A stretch of DNA of 42,268 bases from Acidimicrobiaceae bacterium (GCA_003151475.1 PLXQ01000046.1:1-42268); one strand, 5' to 3'; positions 8,497 through 19,474 are shown, counted from the first letter of the stretch. Program-made: numbers and translations. Notes: a model not told the origin generated them from the letters alone.

Positions 8497-11162
8497 CCCG
8501 CTGCGACCGGGGGGCCGGGGCCGTCCGCCGTCACAAACTGAGGCGGACGCGCACGTCGGCGACGACCACCCCGTGGCGGCGCACGAACACCGGGTTCATG
8601 TCCAGCTCGGCGATCTCAGGGATGTCCTCGACCATGGCGCTCACCCGGTGGAGCAGCTCTGCGAAGGCGCCCACGTCGAGCGGCGGCGATTGACGGTACC
8701 CGGTGAGCAGCCGGTAGGAGCGAAGCGAGCGCAGCATCTCGTCGACATCGGTGTCGCTCAACGGGGTGAGACGCAGCGCCACATCACCGAGCAACTCGAC
8801 CGTCGTCCCGCCGAGGCCGGCCATCACGAGCGGGCCGAAGGCGGGGTCGTGGGAGACCCCGACGATCATCTCCACCCCGTCTTGCACCTGCTCTTGGACG
8901 AGGAACTCCCCCGCCTCCTCGCCGAGGCCCGCCGCGGCGAGCGCCGCTCGGATCCTCCCCAAGACCTCGGCCGCTTCCTGGGGGCTGTCGATCCCGAGCG
9001 CGACCGCGCCGACGTCGCTCTTGTGGATGGGCGCCGCCACCTTCACCACGACCGGCCCGCCGAGCTCCGCCTGGGCGGCTGCCGCCTCGCTCTGGGTGCG
9101 GACCCGGCGGGTCCGCACGGCGGGGATGCCGTAGGCGGCGAAGTGCTCCTCGGCTGCCGCCGCTTCGGCCCACCCGCCGTCCGGCCGGCTGTCGAGCACC
9201 TCGTCGAGGAGCGCTCGGCCACGGGCGTGGTCGATGCCCGGCGGGGTCACCACCCGGCCGGCCGGCCGGGCCCGCCACTCCGCCCAGCGGGCCATGCGCC
9301 CCAGCGCGGCGGCAGCCCGCTCGGGGTAGGTGAAGCTCGGGATGTCGGCTTGGGAAAGGCTCTCCGGCGGCGCCGCGGCGGTCATGAACACAGCGACCAC
9401 CGGCTTGTCGGCCGGCAGGTCGCCTGCCGCCGCGGCGATCTCGCCCGCCACGTCTTCGGCCCGGGTGAGAAACGGCGGGATGAACACCACGATGACGGCG
9501 TCGACCTCCTCGGCCGCCTCGAGGACCCGCAAGGACCGCCCGTAGTCCTCGGCGCTGGCGCTGGCGATCATGTCCACCGGGTTCCCCACCGCGGCCTCGG
9601 GCGGCAGGCCGCCCCGCAGCGCGCCCTGGGTGTCCTCGGAGAGCACCGGCATGAGCAGCCCGGCCGCTTCACAGGCGTCGGTCACCAAGATGCCCGGACC
9701 CCCGCCCTTGGTCAGCACCGCCACCCGGCGGCCGTGGGGCGCCCGCCGCGCCGAGGCCAGCGCGGCGACGTCGAACATCTCCTCGAGGGCGTCGACGCGG
9801 ATCACCCCAGCCTGGTGAAACAGCGCCTCCACCGCTGGCTCCCCGGCCGCCATCGCCGCGGTGTGCGAGGAGGCCGCCCGGCGCCCGGCACCGGAGCGAC
9901 CGGCTTTCACCACGACGACGGGTTTGTGCCGCGAGACGCGGCGGGCGATCCGGGCCAAGCGGCGCGGGTCGGGCACCGACTCCAGGTAGGCCAGGATCAC
10001 ATCGGTGGTGGGGTTCTCGTCGAAGTACAGCAGCAGGTCGTTCGGGCCCAGGTCGGCCGCGTTGCCCATCGACACGAAGCCGCTCACCCCGAGCGAGGTA
10101 CCGAGCAGGGCGAGGGCGGCGAGGCCGAGGGCACCGGACTGCGAGACGAAGCCGATCGGGCCCGGCGGGGGGAAGACGGGGCTGAAGGTGGCGTTGAACC
10201 GTGGCTCGGGCCCCCCGTTGGCGAGCCCCATGCAGTTCGGCCCGACCAGTCGCACCCCCGCCGGCCCGGGCGCGGCGCAGCAGGTCCTCCTCCAAGATGC
10301 GCCCCTCGGCACCGACCTCGGCGAAGCCGGCCGAGATCACGCACGCCGCCCGGACCCCCAACCCCCCGGCCTCCTCGACCACCCCGGCCACCGCCGGTGC
10401 GGGCACGGCCACGAGCACCAGGTCCGGCGGAGCGGGACACGACGACAGCCTCGGGTGGCAGGCCACCCCCTGGACCACCCGGTGGCGGGGGTTGACCGGG
10501 TACAGCGGCCCTTTGAAGCCGCTTCGGACCAGGTTGGCGAAGACCAGCCCGCCGATGCTCGTCGGAGGTCGCTCGCCCCCACCACCGCGATCGAGCCGGG
10601 CCGCAGGAAAGGCTCGAGCGCCACACGGGCTCCGGCGCGCTGGTCGGCGAGCACCGCGTCGAGGTAGGTGTCGGTCTCCTGCACGGCGAAGCTGGCGTGG
10701 ACGCGCGCCCCGCTGGTGCGCTCCTCTTGGGCAAGGCCGAGCTCGGCGAGCAGGCCGAGCACCGGGACGTCGTCTGTGGGCACGTCGCTCGCCAGCCGCC
10801 GCAGCCCGGCTCGCCGGGCGACGCCGGCCAGGCGGCGCAACAGGGTGGTGCCGAGCCCGGCGCGCCGGTAGCCGGCGTCGACGAACACCGAGAACTCCGC
10901 CGCGTCGGCGGCGGTGCGCTCGTAGCGGGCCACGCCCACCACCGGGACCGAGGAGCCGGCCTCGGCGACGGCGACCACCCCCGCCGCCCGGCCCGGTCGC
11001 TCAAAAGCGAGCGCCCCGGGATCGTCGGGGGGGAGACGGGCCAGGTCCAAGAACCGTCGGCGGGCAGCGGCGTCGAGACGACGCCACAGCGCCTCGATGG
11101 CGCCAGCGTCTCCGGCTCGCAACGGGCGGAGGGTCACCACCCGGCCGTCGCGCAAGGTCTCC

Positions 11163-12414
<1,252 letters not shown>

Positions 12415-12587
12415 GACGACAGCCTCGTCCTCTCGGTCTCGCCACCGCCAGGGCAGAAGGTCACAATCGACGCTCGAGCGAGAGCGGCCCACCGTTACCT
12501 CCGTCGCTCTGGCTGTCACCGATTGAGTCAGCCCCGGCACAGTCGGAGACATCGAGGTGACCAGCCGGCCGGTGGGCGACGCAAGAC

Positions 12588-12601
12588 GGGACCTTCGGCT
12601 C
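12588..12601. promoter_or_regulatory. DosR-like box between esterase and carbamate-kinase-like genes
   Basis: GGGAC-CTTC-GGCTC, one mismatch to GGGNC-N4-GNCCC. It lies 64-77 bases upstream of the carbamate-kinase-like ATG and about 175 from the divergent esterase start. Confidence 0.5.
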
Positions 12602-12664
12602 TGTCTGAGGACCACCAGTTGCGCCAGGCTGGCATCGAGAGGCGAAAGAGGTGGGAGAAGAGCT

Positions 12665-13666
12665 ATGAGAATCGTGGCCGCGATCGGAGGAAGAGCCCTT
12701 CTGGGTAGGAATGGGACGTCTAGCCTTTCGGCGGAGCGGGATCACCTGGCCCACGCCGTCGAGGCCTTGAGCGGACTGGCCGCTCGGGGCGCCTTGGTGG
12801 TCACCTACGGGGCCGATCTGCAGCTTCTGGTTCCTCCGGAGTCAGTGCACGCTGGGGCCATGTATCCGATGGATGTGCTCGAAGCGGAGAGCGAGGGATT
12901 GGTCGGCTACCTCCTCGAGCAGAGCCTTCAGGAGGCGCTCGGGGATCGTGAAGTGGTGACGATGTTGACGCGGGTGGAGGTTGATCCGACTGATCCGGAG
13001 TTCCTCCGTCCGAGCCAACCCACCGGACCGCTCGTGGACACTGAGACCGCTGGACTCCTGGCAGCCGCCAATAAATGGCTGATGGTCCGCCAGGGTGAGG
13101 GGCGGCGCCGCGCCGTCGCCTCGCCGGAGCCGCGGCGGATCCTCGAGAGCCGAGCAATCGAGTTGTTGGTCGCCTCCGGCATTGTGGTGGTGTGTGGCGG
13201 TGGCGGTGGCATCCCCGTGGTACGGGACCGCTTCGGCACCTACCACGGTGTGGACGCCGTAGTGGAAAAGGATTTCACCGCTGCCCTGCTGGCCAAAGAT
13301 GTCGATGCTGACGCCTTGGTGCTGCTCACTGACGCGGCCGGTGTCTGGGTCGATTGGGGAACGCCGGGCGCAAAGCTGGTTCGGGCCGCTTCGCCGGAGG
13401 CGCTGCGGTCACTGACGCTTGAGCGAACCTCGATCGGCGCCAAGGTGGAGGCGGCCTGCCGGTATGTGGAGTGGACGGGCCAGGAGGCTTTCGTGGGTGC
13501 CGTCGAAGACTCCGTCGAGCTGCTTGACGGCACCACGGGCACGAGAATATCCAGCAGCATCAAGGGGATCGATTTGCAAGATGCTGTGTGTTTGGAGCCG
13601 ACCCGCGAAACTCTTGATGGGAACATGCGCCCGTGCGACGCTCGATCGAGTACGACTATGCCTTGA
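12665..13666 (+). CDS. Carbamate-kinase-like amino acid kinase with altered active site
   Basis: A 333-residue cytoplasmic protein of the amino acid kinase fold. CVV-type signatures are present: VVVCGGGGGIPV, GVDAVVEKDFTAALLA, LVLLTDAAGVWVDWGTP, TSIGAKVEAACRYVEWTG, all as in carbamate kinases (ArcC), which make ATP from carbamoyl phosphate. Two hallmark motifs are changed: the N-terminal GGNAL is GGRALL (R10), and HGNGPQ is YGADLQ (Y48, A50). Both lost asparagines line the substrate and phosphate site in known enzymes, so the reaction or substrate may differ. No arcA, arcB or other arginine deiminase gene is adjacent. The ATG at 12665 follows GGGAGAAGAG; an upstream in-frame ATG would add 36 unrelated residues. 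A DosR-like box is upstream. Confidence 0.8.
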   Translation: MRIVAAIGGRALLGRNGTSSLSAERDHLAHAVEALSGLAARGALVVTYGADLQLLVPPESVHAGAMYPMDVLEAESEGLVGYLLEQSLQEALGDREVVTMLTRVEVDPTDPEFLRPSQPTGPLVDTETAGLLAAANKWLMVRQGEGRRRAVASPEPRRILESRAIELLVASGIVVVCGGGGGIPVVRDRFGTYHGVDAVVEKDFTAALLAKDVDADALVLLTDAAGVWVDWGTPGAKLVRAASPEALRSLTLERTSIGAKVEAACRYVEWTGQEAFVGAVEDSVELLDGTTGTRISSSIKGIDLQDAVCLEPTRETLDGNMRPCDARSSTTMP

Positions 13667-14219
13667 TCGCTTCTGGCCAGGTTCAGCTCGGCTGGACTTT
13701 CTCCTGTCCATCAGAGCGAGATCCCAGCCACGAACAAATGCAGAAGTGATGAGCTCGATGCTTTGTCCTGAATCATCGCCGGCGGACTCGTGGAGACACA
13801 TAAAGCCAAAGCACCGAAGATTCAGACCGTCATGGATCTCCTGTCAGTTCTTCGCCGTCATGGCCGATGTCAGCGATACGACCGGTAGACTACCTAGGCG
13901 GCACAGGCGGGCTTGGTCCCACCGTCGATCTCAACCAGACAGTCAATGAGCTCCTGCACTCCGCCGGCCACCTCCTCCATCCCGGCCAGGCTCGCCGTCA
14001 AGCGCACCTTCGACTTCCGGTCCCATTGCCCTGTCCGTCCTTCGTCTTGATGGCCGACGCTGGGAAATGCGCTCGATCACTGCCTTCTCCGCCTATCCCT
14101 CGAATAGACAGGGTGTCGGCGATTTAACTCCAAGACACGGGAGTCGGTCGTCTCAGTACGCTTCCATCACGGCAAAACGGCGGATCTTTTCGGCCAGACC
14201 GATACGGGCCGCACGGGTT
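13667..14219. other. Intergenic region between convergent genes
   Basis: About 550 bases between the ends of the carbamate-kinase-like gene and the universal stress gene. Several frames run through but none has a convincing start, ribosome site or family pattern. No clear terminator hairpin with a T tract was seen. Confidence 0.45.
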
Positions 14220-15146
14220 TCATCGCTGAGGTTTGGAGTTTCGGCCTCCAGAGACCTCACTTCTGCATCGGCTCTCTGTACCGCTGCCAAGAGAGCGTCG
14301 TGGGATTTCATTGTGGACAGCCTGCTTTTTCAGCCCTTCCGGTGCGAACGACACCCCAGCCATCACGCGGTTGATCACTGGCACGATAATGACAGGGACA
14401 GACGAGCGGGAGAGGACTTCGCGAATCACGGCCCCATGTCCTACTTCGATGTCTCCGGCGAAGGAGAGGACAATGAGATCAGATTCGATTTCTGCGGCCA
14501 CATCGATCACCGCGCCGACAGGATTGCCCGTGCTCCACTGAAACGACCGATTTTCACCGGGGCAGTAGCGGCGAAGGAAATCCTCGCCCCATATGGGCAG
14601 GTCGTAGTATGGATGGTCGATCATGCGAGGTGTGAGCCCATTAAGTGCGTACAGGATCACAACCTCAACATTTGCTTCCTCCTGAAAGAGACGTTCCATT
14701 GTGAGGAACGCCCTCGATGCCTGTGGACTGCCATCGAGCGGTACAAGGAGTCGCCGGGGAGTGAACATCTGCGGCAGGGCGGCCTCGGGTGGCACCAACA
14801 CAAGCGGCTTGGACGTGCCACGAAGGACCTGAAGGGCCATGTGGCCCGCCGGTCGGGGACCGGAGATGAACGTCCGCATACCCATCACGGCCCCGAACAC
14901 CTGGGGCAGTTTCAGCACCTCGAGAAGCCGGTCCCCGATGGGACCCGGCCACTCGTGGAGTTCGAGACCGACGGCGCGCGTGGCGGCTCCGACGTTCTGG
15001 GTGGCTTCACCCTCGTCCGAGACGTGAACGGCTTCCACCTCCATTCCGAAAAGTGTGGCAAGTCCGATGGCCGACTTGAGTACAACACCGGTCTCCGGCC
15101 CGCCGCTCAGCGAAGCCAGGAGCGTGGTGGGGCGGGCAGAGGTCAC
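14220..15146 (-). CDS. Tandem-domain universal stress protein
   Basis: A 308-residue protein with two USP-like halves. The first (residues about 5-125) begins TTLLASLSGGPETGVVLKSA and is divergent. The second (about 130-275) begins RRLLVPLDGSPQASRAFLTM and includes SDLIVLSFAGD, then HGAVIREVLSRSSVPVIIVP, where the usual GS of the ATP loop is replaced, so nucleotide binding is doubtful. The last 30 residues are basic and unconserved. The start is GTG overlapping the STAS gene stop by four bases (GTGA), so translation is coupled. It is the last gene of the Hsp20 operon. Confidence 0.8.
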   Translation of the reverse strand: MTSARPTTLLASLSGGPETGVVLKSAIGLATLFGMEVEAVHVSDEGEATQNVGAATRAVGLELHEWPGPIGDRLLEVLKLPQVFGAVMGMRTFISGPRPAGHMALQVLRGTSKPLVLVPPEAALPQMFTPRRLLVPLDGSPQASRAFLTMERLFQEEANVEVVILYALNGLTPRMIDHPYYDLPIWGEDFLRRYCPGENRSFQWSTGNPVGAVIDVAAEIESDLIVLSFAGDIEVGHGAVIREVLSRSSVPVIIVPVINRVMAGVSFAPEGLKKQAVHNEIPRRSLGSGTESRCRSEVSGGRNSKPQR

Positions 15147-15595
15147 GGTGCCCGCCCTGTCATGACCCGGTCAGCGAGCACGCCCGCCCGGCTGGGCTGT
15201 CCCTCTTCGCCGAGTTGGTCGGAGGGATTCTCGGGCAGATCACTGCCCGTGTCGCCCGGGATCCGAGAGGTGTCGTAATGCGAGTCACCAAGGTGGACCG
15301 CACCTCGTGCTTTTCGGGCAGCACCTTGACTGCCCAGCGTTATGGCATCCCATGTGAAGGCACCACCCGAGCGCCGCACAAGACGCTGGACACCGGCCAG
15401 GGCTTCGGTTCCACCTCGGTCCGGCACTCTCAGGTTGGGCGTCTGGAGCTCGAAGTCGCGGCCCCCGTCGGCGATGAGTTCCCCGACGACGGGGACGACG
15501 TTGACCGCGGTAGTCTGGTTCAGGGTGCCCGTCAGCCGCACGAGTATGGGGCTGTGCTCGGCGTTCACCCAGATCTGTAGGGCAACGTCCTCCAT
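15143..15595 (-). CDS. STAS-like domain protein
   Basis: A 150-residue protein. Residues about 8-80 (ILVRLTGTLNQTTAVNVVPV, then FELQTPNLRVPDRGGTEAL, then VRRSGGAFTW) follow the STAS alternating strand-helix pattern, with D/GGTEAL where anti-sigma antagonists have the phosphorylated serine loop. The tail (85-150) is polar and probably disordered. STAS proteins usually switch a partner by binding an anti-sigma factor or transporter; no such partner is adjacent. Its ATG follows immediately the stop of the 28-aa ORF (TAGATG), and its stop overlaps the next gene, so it sits in a tightly coupled operon. Confidence 0.6.
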   Translation of the reverse strand: MEDVALQIWVNAEHSPILVRLTGTLNQTTAVNVVPVVGELIADGGRDFELQTPNLRVPDRGGTEALAGVQRLVRRSGGAFTWDAITLGSQGAARKARGAVHLGDSHYDTSRIPGDTGSDLPENPSDQLGEEGQPSRAGVLADRVMTGRAP

Positions 15596-15682
15596 CTACG
15601 GCGCCATGGGCTCGGGCCCCGAGGAGAAGTCCGACACCGGGTCTGTCTGCTGCGTCGAGCAAATCGCCTGGTCCACCGCCAT
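15596..15682 (-). CDS. 28-residue ORF wedged between Hsp20 and STAS genes
   Basis: A short frame, MAVDQAICSTQQTDP and 13 further residues, opens at an ATG with a perfect AGGAGG 5 bases upstream and stops with TAG directly abutting the ATG of the STAS gene. The STAS gene has no better ribosome site of its own, so this ORF probably feeds ribosomes to it by termination-reinitiation. The peptide is soluble, Ser/Pro-rich, with one Cys; no family is recognised. It may be a leader peptide or simply a coupling device. Confidence 0.55.
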   Translation of the reverse strand: MAVDQAICSTQQTDPVSDFSSGPEPMAP

Positions 15683-15703
15683 GGTTCCTCCTGAAGGCTA
15701 AGA

Positions 15704-15722
15704 AGCGCACCTGTGGTGCGCT
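15704..15722. terminator. Strong hairpin after Hsp20 stop (attenuator or processing site)
   Basis: AGCGCACC-TGT-GGTGCGCT is a perfect 8-bp stem with a 3-base loop, 22 bases after the Hsp20 stop and before the 28-aa ORF. There is no T tract, so it is more likely a partial terminator or mRNA-stabilising hairpin that raises Hsp20 over downstream genes. Confidence 0.55.
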
Positions 15723-15743
15723 GGTTGAAGGTGCTGTCCCCGA

Positions 15744-16157
15744 TCAGGTCCTGGTGATGGGGACCTTGGTCGTGCTGGGTGCTCTCTCCGGGCAAGGGAT
15801 CCGAACCTCGAGCATCCCGTCGCTGTAGGTGGCCTTGACATCGTCTGCCACAGCACCCTGGGGAAGTGCGATGTCACGCTCGAATTCGCCATACCGGAAT
15901 TCGGAGCGGTAACCCCTCTTACCCTTGTGCTCGGCCTTCTGCTCCCGATGGGCGCTGATCTGGACGAAACCATCACTCGTCGTGATCTCAACGTCCTTCT
16001 CTGGGTCGATGTCGGGCAACTCTGCCCGCACAACGAGCGTGTCACCGTCGTGGAACTCTTCCACCCGTAGCCACGACTGGTCGCCGTCAAAGTCGAACAG
16101 GCGCCGCCACGGGATAGGGGGCCATTCGACATGCGCGTCACGATGAACAAGAGCCAT
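15744..16157 (-). CDS. Hsp20 small heat shock protein
   Basis: A 137-residue cytoplasmic chaperone. The N-terminal arm has Trp/Pro (VEWPPIPWRRLFDFD); the alpha-crystallin domain covers about 33-130, with VVRAELPDIDPEKDVEI, GFVQISAHRE, the loop GYRSEFRYGEFERDIALPQG and DGMLEVRIP. The tail lacks a clear I-x-I but ends KVPITRT. Small heat shock proteins hold unfolded proteins without ATP; the mycobacterial relative HspX is a top DosR target. The ATG at 16155-16157 has GGAGGAG upstream; the longer frame from 16244 has no support. First gene of an operon Hsp20/28-aa ORF/STAS/USP, with a DosR-like box 72-85 bases upstream. Confidence 0.93.
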   Translation of the reverse strand: MALVHRDAHVEWPPIPWRRLFDFDGDQSWLRVEEFHDGDTLVVRAELPDIDPEKDVEITTSDGFVQISAHREQKAEHKGKRGYRSEFRYGEFERDIALPQGAVADDVKATYSDGMLEVRIPCPERAPSTTKVPITRT

Positions 16158-16667
16158 AACTCCTCCGTTACGTTCGTAGGCTGGAATGCCTTTGACACCA
16201 TCGTCCGGCGTCGGACACCTATGTGCTAGAGCCGAACGTCCCATCTCTCTTCACGACCTCGCGGTGCGTCGTCACTTCGACACTCAGAGGACGAAATCGA
16301 GTATCAAAGTCCCCTCTGACGTCTCGATAGTCGGCATGCACAGCAGGAAGTGCGAAAGGGCACCGTGGAGAGCACGCTAAGAACCGGGCGAGCATCTGCT
16401 CGAACTGGTTGGACGTTGCAGATCGCTCGATGATTGTTCCCAAGCTGACTCGGCGTCGCTGTGTTCAAAGGTTCGGCGAAGAGCAATGCGAGCGGCGTCG
16501 TCACAGGATTGGGTGTCGGCGTCCGCAAGTCCGGATTCGAGGGTTTCATGAATCACGCCAACCCACCTCCCACCGCTCGGGATGATCTCATCGTCCGCCG
16601 TCCACCGCCGTGCCGAGTAGTGCCGAAGGTCACGTTGCTCACGCCGGCGCCGCGCGTGTTCGGCATG
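16158..16667. other. Intergenic region upstream of Hsp20
   Basis: About 510 bases. It holds the DosR-like box at 16229-16242 and, at 16285-16318, a CAGAGG...CCTCTG inverted repeat containing the half-site AAAGTCCCC. No credible gene was found. Confidence 0.45.
16229..16242. promoter_or_regulatory. DosR-like box upstream of the Hsp20 operon
   Basis: GAGCC-GAAC-GTCCC, one mismatch to GGGNC-N4-GNCCC, 72-85 bases before the Hsp20 start. Confidence 0.55.
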
Positions 16668-17804
16668 CTAGGAAGTAAGGGGAACTTGCCAGATGAGAGA
16701 AGTCCCGCCGCTTTCTGGTGTTTCGGTGGCGAACTGCCCATTTAGCTTCTCCGCCCGACGTCTGAGGTTGACGAGGCCGAGTCCCCCCTCGCTCGTCTCG
16801 ACACCGTCGAGGCCACGGCCATTATCGGTGATCTGAAGCCGACAAACGCCATTCGTGACGCTGACGGACACGCTTGCCTCGCTCGCCTGAGGGTGCCGCC
16901 CAATGTTGGTCACCGCCTCTCGGACGACGGCTACGAGATATTCGGCCAAGTGATCCGAAGTCATCGTGTCGACAGGGCCGTCGAAGGTGACCTTGACATC
17001 GAACCCAACCACCGCGGTGAGGTCGCGCACGAGGGAGAGGATGACTGAGCGGACGCCACGCTCGATCTCCGTTGACCCGAGCTCGTAGATAGTGGAGCGG
17101 ATCTGGCGGATCGTCTCATCGAGGTCATCGATGACGTGCTGGGACCGATCTGCGACGCCCGCTGAAGCTGCGACCCCGCCATAGCCTGAAGCGAAAGCCC
17201 GGCGGCAAAGAGACGTTGGATCACGTTGTCGTGTAGGTCACGAGCCAGGCGATCACGATCGTCGTAGACGGCCACCTTTTGCACCCGTTGATGGAGCCGC
17301 GTGTTCTCGATGGCGATGCCCGCTCCGAGGGCCAGCGCTCCGACAAGTGCCTCGTCTTGAGCTGTGAACTCGGTCCAGCCAACCTTGTCGGTCAGATAGA
17401 GATTGCCGTAGACCTCGTCTCGGACCTTGATAGGCACCCCCAGGAACGAGGTCATCGGAGGATCGTTGAGCGGGAAACCGAAGCTCTCGGGGTGGGCGCC
17501 GATATCGGCCAAGCGCAAAGGGTGGGGATCGGCGATGAGAAGCCCGAGCACCCCGAGTCCTTTGGGGCGGGGTCCGATGCGCTCCTCCTGCTCGGGGTCG
17601 AGACCCACGGTGATGAACTCGGCCAGGGCCGTCCGTTCGTCGTTCAGGACGCCGATCGCCCCGTACCGAGCCCCCGATCATCGATCGCGCTTCCTCGATG
17701 AAATGGCGAAGCAGGACGGGGAGATCGAGATCTGCCTCAAGCTGGAGCGTTGCTTCCAGCAGCCGACGAAGTTGGGCTGGGTCTTCGACCGATCGATAGG
17801 GCAT
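16668..17804 (-). pseudogene. DevS/DosT-like GAF histidine kinase, frameshifted
   Basis: Read across frames: RRLLEATLQLEADLDLPVLL, then a GAF domain (ARYGAIGVLNDERTALAEFI; GLDPEQEERIG; GLGVLGLLIADPHPLRL; PPMTSFLGVPIKVRDEVYGN LYLTDK), a HisKA_3 H-box (DRLARDLHDNVIQRLFAAGL), and an HATPase with N-box REAVTNIGRHPQ and G-boxes DNGRGLDG and GGLGLVNLRRRA. The GAF and H-box closely resemble mycobacterial DevS and DosT, heme sensors of oxygen, NO and CO; heme binding cannot be confirmed here. Only one GAF is present instead of two. Two single-base shifts are needed: one in a five-base C run on the plus strand at 17671-17675 (homopolymer), one near 17150-17165. No response regulator gene is in the window. 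Confidence 0.8.
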
Positions 17805-18191
17805 GACGCTGTCCGTTCTCCAGCGTCGCCGGGGTCTGGGGCGAAGGCCAAATAGGGAATGAGCCCGGTCGTGATCCTACGAAGCGCCCGCCCAAGCGAC
17901 CGGGTTCCGGCGGGGATGACCCCACCCGCCATGGAACCCTCTACTGAGCGCCTGGGGGGGGATCGCGCTTCAGTGGTCCTCTCTACCGTGCACTGGGAGA
18001 AGCAACGTCTGATAGGGCCGAAAGTCCCTATGACCGTGCGAAATCACTTTGCGAAACCTCCTGCCGGGAAACCTCATCACGAGAGCCCGAAGCGAGACTC
18101 GATGCCAAACGATCCTTCGTCCTTGTGACCTTCGGCCCTTGCCCAGCGACTGCAGAGATCACAACCTGACGAGAGAAGGAGGCGGCGAGCC
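17805..18191. other. Divergent promoter region
   Basis: About 390 bases between the kinase gene and the rightward hypothetical gene, holding a DosR-like box (18015-18028). No gene was recognised. Confidence 0.5.
18015..18028. promoter_or_regulatory. DosR-like box between kinase and hypothetical gene
   Basis: GGGCC-GAAA-GTCCC fits GGGNC-N4-GNCCC exactly; with flanks it is TAGGGCCGAAAGTCCCTA, symmetric at its ends. It lies 164-177 bases upstream of the rightward gene at 18192 and about 210 from the kinase start. Confidence 0.6.
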
Positions 18192-18620
18192 ATGTGGACT
18201 TGTGGAAGGCGGGCGGAGGAACGAGCCCTGGTCGTCGAGTGTGAGGCGTTCTTCTCCGGTCACTATGCGCAGTACTTGGACGGCAAGAATTTCCGTGTCC
18301 CGGCCTGGGCGCGGTTAAACGTGCTCGCCCATGGGAGCCCGGACGACATCGCTACCCTTGCTACCGGTGATTCCCCCCATTCGTCTTCTGGGTCCTCCAT
18401 TTGGCACCAAGCCCTCGCCTTCCTAGCCCAGGAGCTGATGAGTCGGACGTCACAGGAGGGCTCGTTGGCTGAACTCCAGCGTTCGACGCCGGTTCCCCTT
18501 GAGCTCAACCTCGTCGGGCAACGAGCGCCACCGGTTCCTCCCGCCACATTCGTGTCGACCGTGCTGGGAGTGCTCGATCCGCACCCCGCCAACAGCCACC
18601 ACCCCAAAACATCACAATGA
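18192..18620 (+). CDS. Hypothetical protein
   Basis: A 142-residue protein of no recognised family, without signal peptide or membrane segment. The recognisable core is ERALVVECEAFFSGHYAQYL near the N-terminus followed by a middle region ending in SIWHQALAFLAQELM. The C-terminal half is Pro/Ser-rich. The ATG has AAGGAGG upstream at good spacing. It overlaps the next gene by four bases (ATGA). A decayed copy of its N-terminal region lies at 22132-22225, so it belongs to a duplicated local family. An exact DosR-like box is upstream. Confidence 0.6.
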   Translation: MWTCGRRAEERALVVECEAFFSGHYAQYLDGKNFRVPAWARLNVLAHGSPDDIATLATGDSPHSSSGSSIWHQALAFLAQELMSRTSQEGSLAELQRSTPVPLELNLVGQRAPPVPPATFVSTVLGVLDPHPANSHHPKTSQ

Positions 18621-19474
18621 GTTGGATCGATGCACCAACCATGGAGACGATCGAGTCACACACGCGAACGGTTGACGGTGGGCCGTCCCCTCCTCCCTCC
18701 CGGTCGGGGGTGCGCATGGGTGTGCTCTGTGCGTCCGGTCTGCAACGAACGGTGGGAGTTCTGCCGTCGCAATCACCGCAGGCATCGCAGCTTCGAGCAC
18801 CGGGGTTCGTCGGTCCTCAATGTGCGGCCGAGGTCACGCCTTCCACGGTCGCCACCCTCGTTCCCGCAGAGTGCCTTGGGTCGTGGGACACGGGCGTTCC
18901 GATCTTCGTCGTGCCGAAGTACACAGCCCTATCGGCTGCGACCAAGGGTCCTCGGCGCTCCGAGTCCGGTGCTGGTTGCTCGTCATCAGTCGAGAGCCGT
19001 ACCCGAGCTGAGAAATATCCGAGGTTGCTCTGCCGATCGGTGTGGCTCGCGGTCGCCGCTTTGCTTGTTTCTTCAGCAGCCCTCGGCATGGTCAAGGTCG
19101 GGCTTATCGGGCATAGCGGTGGGTCGCGCCAGTTCCCACCGAGATCATTGCCGAGGCTCCAAGGTCAAGTATCGCTGCCTAAGGAAGTCTCGACGACTTT
19201 CGGTCAGGCGAGTTACTCGGTCAGTGCGTCGACGTATTCCGTGACGGTCAGCACCAACCGCCCATCGTGGGTCGAACTCACACCCAGCCAAAGTTCCCCC
19301 GTCTTCGCCGAAGTCCTTGAGCCGGGAACGATTCACCGATTCACCGAGTCGGGGCCTATAGCTATGCAAGTCGGGGCCGGCGGAACGAGTATCGAAGTCT
19401 CGGCGGGATACCAAACTCAGTCTCTGATGGCACCCGCTGTTCCCTTTACGTTCCTACTCAGTCCAGCTCGATGA
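18617..19474 (+). CDS. Membrane protein with RodZ-like C-terminal domain
   Basis: A 285-residue protein. Residues 1-135 are Ser/Pro/Arg-rich and poorly structured, one hydrophobic segment (about 140-163, SVWLAVAALLVSSAALGMVK) spans the membrane, and the C-terminal 90 residues outside resemble the DUF4115 domain of RodZ: VSTNRPSWVELT, VFAEVLEPGTIHRFTESGPI, AMQVGAGGTSIEVSAG. RodZ supports cell-shape machinery via MreB; here the N-terminal HTH of RodZ is absent, so the role is unclear. Start and stop both overlap neighbours by four bases (18617-18620 and 19471-19474), making a three-gene operon. Confidence 0.65.
   Translation: MSWIDAPTMETIESHTRTVDGGPSPPPSRSGVRMGVLCASGLQRTVGVLPSQSPQASQLRAPGFVGPQCAAEVTPSTVATLVPAECLGSWDTGVPIFVVPKYTALSAATKGPRRSESGAGCSSSVESRTRAEKYPRLLCRSVWLAVAALLVSSAALGMVKVGLIGHSGGSRQFPPRSLPRLQGQVSLPKEVSTTFGQASYSVSASTYSVTVSTNRPSWVELTPSQSSPVFAEVLEPGTIHRFTESGPIAMQVGAGGTSIEVSAGYQTQSLMAPAVPFTFLLSPAR

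Noticed and set aside
8573..10495. 640-codon open frame on the plus strand
   Set aside because: Antisense to the acyl-CoA synthetase; composition is dominated by Arg, Gly, His and Pro. A shadow frame.
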